Source: Ruminiclostridium sufflavum DSM 19573 (GTDB lineage: Bacteria; Bacillota; Clostridia; Acetivibrionales; DSM-1351). Taken from it: a DNA stretch of 64,000 nucleotides. The position numbers and the translations under genes were made by a program. A model generated the notes under the pieces. That model was not told the origin of the DNA. It did not search any database and saw only the letters and a list, made by a program, of their open reading frames with translations. Shown here piece by piece: positions 8,290-20,200 of the stretch (the stretch's first letter is position 1; the number at the start of each line of letters is the position of its first letter). The stretch spans positions 106,769 to 170,768 of the forward strand of contig NZ_QKMR01000009.1 of assembly GCF_003208175.1 (NCBI RefSeq), in the 5' to 3' direction.

Positions 8290-11200
8290 ATGAAAAGTCT
8301 TGCAGATATTCTTAAAAGAGCATCACTTACAGAAAAAGGAATAACTTTTATAAACGGAGAAGAGGATAAAAGCTATCTATCATACAGAAGTTTATACAAT
8401 AAAGCACACAATTATTTGTTTTTACTCCAGAATAACGGCTTGAAAGCCGGAGATGAGCTGATAATCCAGCTGGAGGATAATGAGAGCTTTATTTGTATAT
8501 TCTGGGCCTGTATTCTCGGGGGCATTATTCCCGTTCCATTGACTCAGGGCGGCAATGACGAACACCGCTTGAAGGTAATCAGGGTTTGGCAGTCGCTATT
8601 ATCACCTTATATGGTATCAACCTCTGATGCCTATAAAAGATTTAAGGCTCATATGCAGGACTCGGACGAGTATTCAAGAGAGCTTGAAAAGCCGGATAAT
8701 AGGGTTGTCCTGCTGGATGAACAGGTACTTGGAGAGGAGTCAGGTGAAATATATGCCGCAGGGCTTGAAAGCACTGCCTTTCTGCAATTTTCTTCAGGCT
8801 CCACAGGCATTCCTAAGGGTGTCCTACTATCACATGAAAATCTGCTTACAAACATCAGGGCCATTGTTGAGGGTACAAAATGCACAGAGGAGGACTCAAC
8901 CTTCAGCTGGATGCCTCTTACACATGACATGGGCTTGATAGGCTTTCATCTTTCGCCGGTTTACGGCTGCATGGATCAGTATATCATGCCTGCGGCACTT
9001 TTTATAAGAAGGCCCTCCCTGTGGATGGATAAGGTGGCGGAATACGGTGCATCCGTTCTGTCGTCCCCGAATTTCGGCTATAAGTATCTGCTGGATCACA
9101 TAAAAGGTAAAGAACAGAGAAAATGGGATTTATCATGTGTAAAGCTTATTTTTAACGGAGCGGAGCCGATTGATGCACACCTTTGTAAAGAATTTTCAGA
9201 TAAAATGAGTATATACGGCTTGAGGAATAATACCATGTTTTGTGTATACGGTCTTGCCGAGGCAAGTCTCGGAGTTGCTTTCCCGCCGGTTAACGAGCCC
9301 ATAATCACTCACAGGATAAACAGAAAATCATTAAATATAGGTGAATATATTGAATACAGCCAAAGTGAGGACAGTATTTCCTTCGTAGATTTGGGATACC
9401 CTGTAAGAGATTGCTCTGTTGCTGTATTTAACAGCAATTATGAGATTTTGGAGGAGGGCTGTTTAGGCTACGTTCTGATAAAGGGAAAAAATGTTACCAA
9501 AGGCTATTACAACAATGAAATTGCTACAGGCGAACTAATAAACAATGATGGCTGGCTCAATACAGGAGATCTTGGCTTTGTTAAAAACGGACGGCTGGTT
9601 ATAGCCGGCAGAGCCAAGGATATAATATTTATAAACGGTCAGAATTTTTATGCACATGACATAGAAAGAATAATCTATAGCCTGGAGGGCATTGAGCTTG
9701 GAACGGCAGCTGCATGCGGGGTATACGACGGTGCCCGGAATAAAGAGCAGGTATGCATATTTATCATATTTAAAAAGAATGTCAGGGAATTTGCGGCAGA
9801 AGCAATGAAAATAAAGGCTGTACTTAATAAGCAGCTTGGACTTGACGAAATATGTGTTATCCCTGTCAAGAAAATTCCAAAAACCACAAGCGGTAAAATT
9901 CAAAGATTTAAGCTTAGGGAAAGCTATATGGACGGAGAATTTTCCAAGACTGTCAATGAGCTTGAAGAATATATTTTTCAGTACGATAGCCAGAAAATAC
10001 CGGAAAAGCCGGTAAATGAAATTGAAAATAGATTAGCTGAGATATGGACAGAATTGCTTGATTTAAAAGCAGCAGGTGTAAATGAGAATTTCTTTGAGCT
10101 TGGGGGAAATTCCCTGAAGGGTGCCTTATTACTGAATAGAGTTTATGAAGAGTTCAATTCGGAAATTGCCATGGCAGATTTTTTTGAGGCGTGTACCATC
10201 AGAGAACTGGCTGCTCTTATTTCTGTTTGCGAAAAAAGGGAATACAGCAGTATTAAGCCTGCCGGCAAAAGAGAGTTCTATCCGCTTTCATCAGCTCAGA
10301 AGAGAATGTATCTTCTGAGCCAGACGGAGGAGGCAGGAACAAATTACAATATGCCTTACTTTATGATAATTGACGGGCAGCTGGATGTTGCCCGGGTTGA
10401 AGCTGCATTCAGAGGTATTGCTGACAGGCACGAAATATTGAGAACGTCGTTTTTTATTGAGGAAGGCAAGCCTGTCCAAAAGGTTGAGGAAAATATAAAA
10501 TTTGAAGTGCCTTGCAAAACAGATAAAAGCAAAAATATAGATAAAATTGCCGAAGAGTTTATAAGACCTTTCAATCTGAACGAGGCCCCCTTAATGAGGG
10601 TGGAGCTGGTAAGCTTCAGCAGGGACAGGCACTTGCTGATGTTTGACATGCATCATATTATCTCTGACGGCACAACCATGGGGATAATAATCAAAGAATT
10701 TTCTGAGCTGTATGCGGGGAATAAACCTCCCCGGGAAAATATAAATTATAAGGATTATGCAGTATGGGAGAAGGACTACCTAACGAGTGCGTATGTCCTC
10801 GATCAAAGGAAATACTGGATAAACAGATTTTCGGATGAAATACCTGTACTGAATTTGCCGACTGATTATGCACGGCCCAAGCAGCCGTGGTATAAAGGGG
10901 AAAGAATAAGGTTTGCCCTTTCAGCCGGAATGAACAGCAAAATAAACAAGCTGTCGGAAAAATACAATGCCACAAGCTACATGGTTCTCCTGGCAGCATA
11001 TAATATATTACTGTCCCGGTATTCCGGCCAGCAGGATATTATTGTGGGTTCTCCCGTACTTGGAAGGCCTCGTGCCGAGCTGGCAAATACGGCAGGTATG
11101 TTTGTAAACAGTCTGGCAATGAGAAATCATCCGGATGGCGAACTGACCTTTACAGAATTTCTTGAGGGTGTCAGGAAAAATTCTCTCGATGCTTTTGCGA

Positions 11201-14200
11201 ATCAAAGCTACCAATATGACAATTTGCTTGAGGAGCTTGATATTACAGCCGATTCCTCAAGAAATCCCTTGTTTGACACTATGTTCTCGCTGCAGAATAT
11301 GGAGCTTGGAGAAATAAGTATTGAGGGGCTCGGCTTTACACGTCATGAATATGAAACGGGCATATCCAAATTTGATCTGACATTGCTGGCCGAAGAAAAG
11401 AACGGGGGCTTGGAGTTCGAAATGGAATATAAAACTTCCCTGTTCAATAAAAAAACCATAGAAAGAATGGCGTCCCATTTCATAAATATAATATCAGAAA
11501 TAACAGAAAACCCTGATATAAGGCTGTCAGAAATAAGGCTTATTTCATCCGAGGAGCAAAACCAATTATTATATGCTTTCAATCAGTCAAAAACCTGCTT
11601 TCCAAAAGATAAAACACTGTCAGAGCTATTTGAGAGGCAGGTGTGTGAAAATGCCGGACGAACTGCCTTGGTATTCGGAAGTGAAAGTATCACATATGAT
11701 GAATTAAACGTAAGAGCCAACAAGCTTGCCCGCACTTTGAGAAAAAAAGGGCTTAAGGCAAACTGTATAGCGGCACTGCTGGTTAACAGGTCAATAGACA
11801 TGATTGTCACCATACTTGCAGTACTAAAGACAGGCAGCTGCTATTTGCCTGTTGACACCGCAAATCCTAAGGACAGAGTGTTGGGAATGATGGAGGATTC
11901 CGGCGCAGATATGCTGATTGTACACAGAGAGCTTGGGGAATCGGCTGAGGGCACAAAAACAGAGGTCTATGTACTTGAAGAGCTCCTTGAACAGTCGGAA
12001 GAGGAGAACGGCGAAAATACTGACTGGAAGGCAGCTTCTGACAGCCCCGCTTATATTATGTACACTTCAGGCTCCTCCGGAAAGCCCAAAGGGAATATTA
12101 CAACTCATTATAATATTTCCAGAGTTGTTAAAAATACAAATTATATAGATATCACGAACGGGGATACCTTGCTTCAGCTGTCAAACTATGCCTTTGACGG
12201 GTCAACCTTTGATATTTTCGGCGCACTTTTGAACGGAGCGAGGCTTGTTCTGGTTGATAAGGACACGCTGCTTGATATGAATGGGCTAGCAGACCTGATA
12301 GAAAATAATAAGGTAACAATGTTTTTTATTACGACGGCACTTTTTAACACCTTGGTCGACACCAAGCCTGATAGCCTGCAAGGTGTTAAAAAAATTCTCT
12401 TCGGAGGGGAGAGGGTTTCCGTTCGTCATGTCCAAAAGGCTTTAGGGGCTTTAGGCCCGGGAAAGCTTATGCATGTTTACGGCCCGACGGAAAGTACGGT
12501 ATTTGCAACCTGCTACAATATAGACAGGATTGATGACAGGGCTGTTTCTGTGCCTGTCGGAAGGCCTGTAACTAATACAAGGCTGTTTGTTGTTGATAAA
12601 TACAACAGGCTTCAGCCGGTCGGAGTTCCGGGAGAATTGTGCATTTCTGGAGACGGACTGGCAAAGGGATATCTTAACAGACCCGGGCTTACCGCTGAAA
12701 AGTTTGTTTCCAATCCTTTCTGTCAGTGTTCGGAAGAGCAAGCCTTGTGTGAGGACAACCGAATGTACAGAACGGGTGATCTGGTAAAATGGCTGCCTGA
12801 CGGCAATATAGAGTTTCTGGACAGAATAGATAGTCAGGTGAAGCTGAGAGGCTTCAGAATAGAGCTCAGCGAGATTGAACGCACAATTTCGGATATTGAG
12901 GGTGTAAAGAAGGTATTTGCGGCAATTACGGAAAATGAAACGGGCTCAAGGAGCCTTTGCGCATATATTGTATTTGAAGGTGAATTTTCCTGTGACGGCA
13001 TAAAGGAACAATTATCCGAAAAGCTTCCTGATTTCATGGTTCCCGATTACTTTATACTTATGGACAGCCTTCCCGTTAATGCAAACGGCAAGGTTGACAG
13101 GAGGAAGCTTCCCGGAATAGAAAAGGCCGCGGCAAGCAGCGCAGAATATATACCGCCTGAGAATAATACGCAGGAGAGGCTTCAGGCAATCTGGACAGAA
13201 GTATTGGGAACGGGGAATACCGGAATAGATTCAAGATTTTCCGATATAGGCGGACAATCCTTAAAAGCTGCTGTTATAATATCAAGAATTTATAAGGAAT
13301 TTAATAGGGATGTCCCGTTAAAGGTGTTTTTTAAAGCCCAGACTATAAGAAATTTAGCGGACATTATAGACAATGCAGAGGAAAAGAAATTTTATGCTTT
13401 AGCGAAGGCAGGGATAAAAGACTGGTATCCGCTGACTGCTGCTCAGAAGGGACTTTTTGTACAGGAGCAGTTTGAAGGCATCGGTATAAGCTACAATATG
13501 CCTGTAATACTTTCAGCTGAGGGAGAGCTTGACACAGACCGTGCCGTTAAGTGCTTTCTTGAAACGGTGCAAAGACATGAGGCACTCAGAACCTGCTTTG
13601 AAACCGTTGACGGTATACCCGTTCAGAAAATAAGTGAGAAGCCGGACCTGAAGGTAATAATGCTTGAGGGTGCAGAGGATGACACTGATGCTATAATAAG
13701 GGATTTCGTACGGCCCTTTGACCTTGGTATTCCTCCTATGATGCGTGTACAGCTTGTCCGTTTTACTCCCGTTAAATACCTGCTTATGATAGACATGCAT
13801 CATATAATATCTGACGGCATATCTGTTATGACTGTTTTACAGGACTTTGGCAGCCTTTATAACGGAGAAGTCTTGGAGCCTGTACAGCTTCACTATAAAG
13901 ATTTTGCCGAGTGGCAGAAAAAATTCCTTTTATCCGAAAAGGCAAGGAAGCAGGAGAAATATTGGGAAAATGTACTCGGAGGGGAGCTTCCGCTCTTAAA
14001 TATGCCATACGACTATACAAGAGCTGATACAAGAACCTTTGACGGAGACAGCCTCAGATTTACGGTAGATAGAAGAGCAGTATCTGCTTTAAAGCGTATT
14101 GCCTCACAGGAAAGCATTACGCTGAATTCTCTGCTGATGTCCGTTTATGCGGTAATGCTCAATAAATATACTGCTCAGAGGGAAATTATGATAGGGTCGC

Positions 14201-17200
14201 TGGTGTCCGGAAGAAATCACCCGGATATTGAAAGCATGGTGGGAATGTTTAATAATTTCCTGCCTGTAAAGCTTCTGGTATCACCCGAAATAAGCTTTGT
14301 TGACTTTGCGGTGAAGAATACCGGAACAATTTTTACAGCTTATGAGAATCAGGATTATCCATATAACCTTATGGTTGAAAGGTTCGGTGCGGGAACGGAA
14401 AAATCCAGGAACCCTTTCTTTGACACAATGCTTATTTACCATAATCAGTTTGAGGATGTGCTGAGGCTTCAATTGAATGGCTTGAAAATCCACAGGCATG
14501 AATTAAAAACCAGCACTTCAAAGCTGGATTTAAAGCTTGATATTTATAATACCGGGGAGGGAGGCTTTGACTGCTTTATTGAGTATAACACCAATTTGTT
14601 TAAAAACGATACCGTAAACAGAATGTCAAAGCATTTTACAAATATACTCAATACCGTAATAGCAAATCCCGGTATATCCTTAAAAGAAATTGATATGGTT
14701 ACGCAGGAGGAGAAGCATCAGATACTCAGGGTGTTTAATGATACAAGAGCGGAGTACCCTAAGGACAAAACAATAAATTCTCTTTTCAGACAGCAAGCGG
14801 CTAAGACACCGGAGGCTGCGGCGGTTTCCTATGGGAGCGGCAGCTTGTCCTATAGTGAGCTGGACGAAAGCTCTGATATTCTGGCGGCTGCCCTTAGAAA
14901 AAGAGGTGCCTGTGCCGAAAAAATAATTGGTGTGATGATTGAGCGCTCTTTAGAGATGAGTACTGCGCTGATGGCAGTTTTGAAATCGGGAGCCGCTTAT
15001 TTGCCGATAAGTCCTGATTATCCGTCAGACAGAATAAGGTTTATGCTTGAGGACAGCGAGGCAGTGCTTCTGATTACTCAGGACAGATTCCTGAATAAAA
15101 TAGCAGGACAGGATATCATTTCTGAGGATAAAATCGTCAATCTCAACGCGGCAGGTCTGCTTGACAGCGGTAATAATGAAACGGGAGCCTGCGATTTCAG
15201 GCTTGCTTTAGAGGAGGTCAATAATTCCCGCAATCCCGCATATGTAATATATACCTCCGGCTCCACCGGGATACCGAAGGGTGTTGTTATAGAGCATTAT
15301 TCCCTTGTGAACAGGCTTAACTGGATGCAGAAAAGGTATCCTGTAGGAAAAGGTGATGTAATTCTTCAAAAAACACCGTATACATTTGATGTTTCTGTAT
15401 GGGAGCAGTTCTGGTGGGCTCTTAACGGAGCAGCGGTGCATTTTCTGGAGCCGGGAGAGGAAAAGGATCCGGAAGCAATAGTGAGGGCGATAGAAGAAAA
15501 CAAAATAACAGTATTGCACTTTGTACCCTCGATGCTGAATATATTTCTGGAATATGCAGAAGGAAAAGGGAATACGGAAAGCCTCAAAAGCCTGAGGCAG
15601 GTTTTTGCCAGCGGTGAAGCCTTGTCTGCCCGGCAGGTAAACAGGTTCAACAGGCTTTTGCTAAGGAAGAACGGAACAAGGCTTCACAATCTGTACGGGC
15701 CGACAGAAGCAGCGATAGACGTTTCCTATTTTGACTGCTCGTCTGAAAGGAAGTATGAGGAAATTCCGATTGGAAAGCCGATAGATAATATCAATCTATA
15801 TATATTGGACGAAAGCAACAGGCTTTGTCCCGCCGGAGTTCCTGGGGAGCTGTGCATAGCCGGGGACGGTCTGGCAAGGGGCTATCTTAACAGAGCCGGG
15901 CTTGAAGCGGAAAAATTTGTTCAAAGCCCATTTTGTGCCGAGACAGGCTATCAGCGGATGTATAGATCAGGTGATGCCGCAAAATGGAGGGCTGACGGTA
16001 ATATTCAGTATCTGGGAAGGTTGGATTTTCAGGTGAAAATCAGAGGAAACAGAATAGAGCCGGGGGAAATAGAAGCGGAGCTTCTCAAGCATAAGAGTAT
16101 AAAAGCTGCGGTAGTGGCGGCAAACGATAATGCGGACGGCAGCAAATACCTTTGTGCGTATTATGTATCAGACAAGGAACTGCCTGTGAAAAGGCTGAGG
16201 TCATATTTAGCCGGGAATCTGGCAGAATACATGATTCCTTCATATTTTGTCAGGCTTGATAAAATACCTCTTTCAGCAAACGGCAAGGCTGACAGAAAAG
16301 CTTTGCCAAAGCCTGAGGGGACAATAAATACCGGCACGGAATACTGTGCGCCGGAAACAGATGCTGAAATAAGGCTTGCCGCAATATGGAGGGAAATACT
16401 CAATATCGAAAAGGCAGGTATTGACGATAATTTCTTTGATCTGGGAGGACATTCCTTAAAAGCAACCGAAATGGTGTCAAGGATATATAAGGAATTTGGA
16501 GTTACCGTAAAGCTCAGGGATATTTTCAGTCTGGCAACTATCAGAAGCATTGCTGAGAATATTGGAAGAAAAGGGCATAAGGAATTCCAACAAATTAAAG
16601 CGGTATCCAAAAGGGACTACTACAAGCTGTCCTCGTCACAAAAAAGAATATATCTGCTTAGTAAAATTGAGGACGGAGGCACCGCATATAATTTGCCCGG
16701 TGCACTAATGCTTGAGGGCGAATTCCAGCCTGACAGGTTCAGGGCCTCCTTTGGAGAACTTATAAACAGGCATGAAACACTCAGGACCTCCTTTCATATG
16801 ATTGACGGTCAGCCTGTGCAGGCTGTTCATGATAATATTGAATTTGATATTGATTTGCTTGAGGCAGGACAAGCCGAGATGCCGGAATTGCTGAGGGAAT
16901 TTGTAAAGCCCTTTGATTTGAGCAGGGCTCCGCTTATCAGAGCGAGGCTGGTCAGAATATCAAGGGATAAGCACATATTAATGTATGATATGCACCACAT
17001 TGTGTCCGATGGATTTTCCTCTGTAATTCTTGTCAGGGATTTTGCCGCTTTGTACACGGGTAAAAAACCGGAAGAGCTTAAAATAACCTATAAGGATTAC
17101 AGTGAATGGCAGGAGAGCCTCTTTGAAAAGGGCGGGCTTTATAAGCAGGAGGAATATTGGCTGAATACCTTCAAGGGGGATATACCTGTTCTTAATATGC

Positions 17201-20200
17201 CCGCAGACTATATAAGGCCTGCAATACAAAGGTTCAGCGGAAGAAAAATATCCATGGAAATTCCAAAGGATACTGCTTCAAAAGTCCGGAAGCTGGAAAA
17301 AAGCACAGGAATAACCTTGTATATGATTATGCTGGCAGCCTATAATATTTTGCTTGCCGGATATACGGGACAGGAGGATATTATTGTCGGCTGCCCTGTT
17401 GCGGGAAGACAGCATGCGGACTTGGAAAATATAATCGGAATGTTTGTGAACACCGTTGCCATAAGAAACAAGCCTGAGGCAGGAAAGCGCATCAGAGATT
17501 TCCTGGGAGAGGTCAAGGAAAGATCAATTGAGGCTTTTGAAAACCAGCAGTATCCTTTTGAAGAGCTGGTCAATAAATTAAAATTAAATAAAGACTTAAG
17601 CAGAAATCCGCTTTTTGACACCATGTTTGTCCTGCAAAATATTGGGATTCCCGACATGGATATAGAAGGGCTCAAGTTTAGTGCCTGCAATATTGAAAAC
17701 AAGGTTTCAAAGTTTGACCTTACGGTTGAGGCAATTGAATCGGGCAATACTATAAGGCTTAACCTCGAATACAGCACCTCGCTGTTTAAGGAGGAAACCA
17801 TAATCCGGCTGGCGGGGCATTATATAAATATCCTTGAGGCTATGTATTCCGACAGTGAAAAATGTATCGGAGAAATAAATATGATATCCGAGGAAGAAAA
17901 AAATCAGATATTAAAGGTATTTAATGACACGAAGGCGGAATATCCGAAAAAAGAAACAATTAACAGTCTGTTCAGACAGCAGGCGGCAAAAACACCGGAT
18001 AAAAAAGCAGTGACCTTCGGTGGCTTATGCCTTACCTATCGTGAGCTTGATGAAAGGTCGGATATGCTGGCTCTGACACTCAGAAAAAGGGGAGCAGGTG
18101 CGGAAAAGGTCGCAGCTGTTATGATAGAGCGTTCCCTGGAAATGAGCGTGGCATTAATGGCTGTGCTGAAAGCGGGGGCGGCTTATTTGCCAATAAGCCC
18201 TGATTATCCGGCAGACAGGATAAGGTTTATGCTTGAGGACAGCGGGTCGGTACTGTTGATTACTCAGGAAAGGTTTTTGGACAAAATAAAAGAACAAAAG
18301 ATTATATCAGAGGACAGGCTAGTTAATTTAAATTCTGCCGCAGCATACTCCGGCAGTGATAACGATGACAGACTCAAGGAGCTTGAGGCTGTCAATAATG
18401 CAGGAAATCCTGCTTACATAATATATACCTCCGGTTCGACGGGAAAACCGAAGGGCGTTGTAATAGAGCATTATTCACTTATAAACAGGCTTAACTGGAT
18501 GCAGAAAATGTATCCTGTCCATGAAGGGGATGTAATTTTGCAAAAGACTCCCTATACCTTTGATGTATCAGTATGGGAGCAATTCTGGTGGGCGCTTAAC
18601 GGAGCGGCTGTTCACTTTTTGGAGCCGGGCGGAGAAAAGGATCCGGAAGCAATAGTAAGAGCAATTGAGGAGAACAAGATTACAACAATGCATTTTGTTC
18701 CTTCGATGCTGAACATGTTTCTGGAATATGCAGACGGAGGAACAGCTATTAAAAGGCTTAAAAGCCTGAAACAGGTATTTGCCAGCGGAGAAGCCCTGAC
18801 AGCACAGCAGGTTGAAAAATTTAACAGGATTTTTTTAAGGGAAAACGGAACAAGGCTGCATAACCTGTACGGGCCGACAGAAGCGGCTATAGACGTATCT
18901 TATTTTGATTGCTCGATTGATAAGGAATATGAAGCAATTCCCATCGGAAAGCCAATAGACAATATAAATCTTTATATTGTGGATAAAAATAAACGGCTCT
19001 GCCCTGTGGGAGTGCCGGGAGAGCTTTGTATAGCAGGTGATGGACTGGCAAGAGGATATCTTAACAGGGAGGAGCTTACTGCTGAAAAATTTGTAAAGAA
19101 TCCATTCTATTCGGATACAGGCTACAGGCTGATGTACAAATCCGGCGATTTGGCAAGATGGATGCCAGACGGAAATATACATTATCTTGGAAGGATTGAT
19201 TTCCAGGTGAAAATAAGAGGAAACAGAATCGAGCTGGGGGAAATAGAAGCAGAGCTCCTTAAGCATGAAGGGATAAAGGATGCGGCAGTGGCAGCCGTTG
19301 ATTGTGCGGACGGAAGCAAGTGCCTCTGCGCATATTACACAGCAGAGGAGGAGCTGGCAGTAAATGGGCTGAGAGCCTTTCTGGCCGAAAATCTGACAGA
19401 ATACATGCTTCCTTCTTATTTTATCAGGCTTGATAAAATACCTCTCTCTTCCAATGGCAAGGCTGACAGAAAGGCTTTGCCAAAGCCGGAAGGCTTAAAG
19501 ATTAATACGGGTACGGAGTACAAGGCTGCGCAGACTGAGACGGAAAAGAAGCTGGAAGCTCTGTGGAAGGAAATACTTAATATTAATACGGTTGGTGTTA
19601 ATGATAATTTCTTTGATTTAGGAGGTAATTCATTACTTTTGGTAAGAATGCACTCGAAATTGGAGGAAAAGTACAAGGATAGCGTTAAAATAACCGATTT
19701 ATTTACAAATACTTGTATATCAAGGCTTGCAAGGTTCATTGACAGTGTTGAGAATCCGGAAGAAAAAGCTGCCCCGGTGAAAACCATTTTACCTGAGGAT
19801 TACTTCAAAACCGATGCTTTGGCTGAAGCGGCAGGTTCATCCTTCGGCTATCAATTCCGAAAAGACATGTATGAAAGGATAAAGGGGCTGGACGGATGTG
19901 AGGGCTTTGAGCCCGGGCATATCCTAACAGCACTGCTGGCACATCTTCTTCATCAGATTACAAAGCAGTCTGTTATTAATATTAATATCGGACACGGGGA
20001 TGAAGTGTACCCGGTAAGAATTGATACCTCAGGGGCAAACCAGCTGTGTGAGCTTGCGAAAAGAGCCAGAGACAGTATGCGCTCGGATGCGGTTAAAATA
20101 ATAGATGCAGCCGGAATAAATATTGACAGGGAGAAGAATGAAATATTGATACTTGTCAACATATATAATAATTTAAATTCCGGAAGCTATAAGAATATAT

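Noticed and set aside
16161-16610. Long minus-strand frames inside the NRPS (also 17340-17801)
   Set aside because: Opposite-strand shadows of a conserved megasynthase; no family features.
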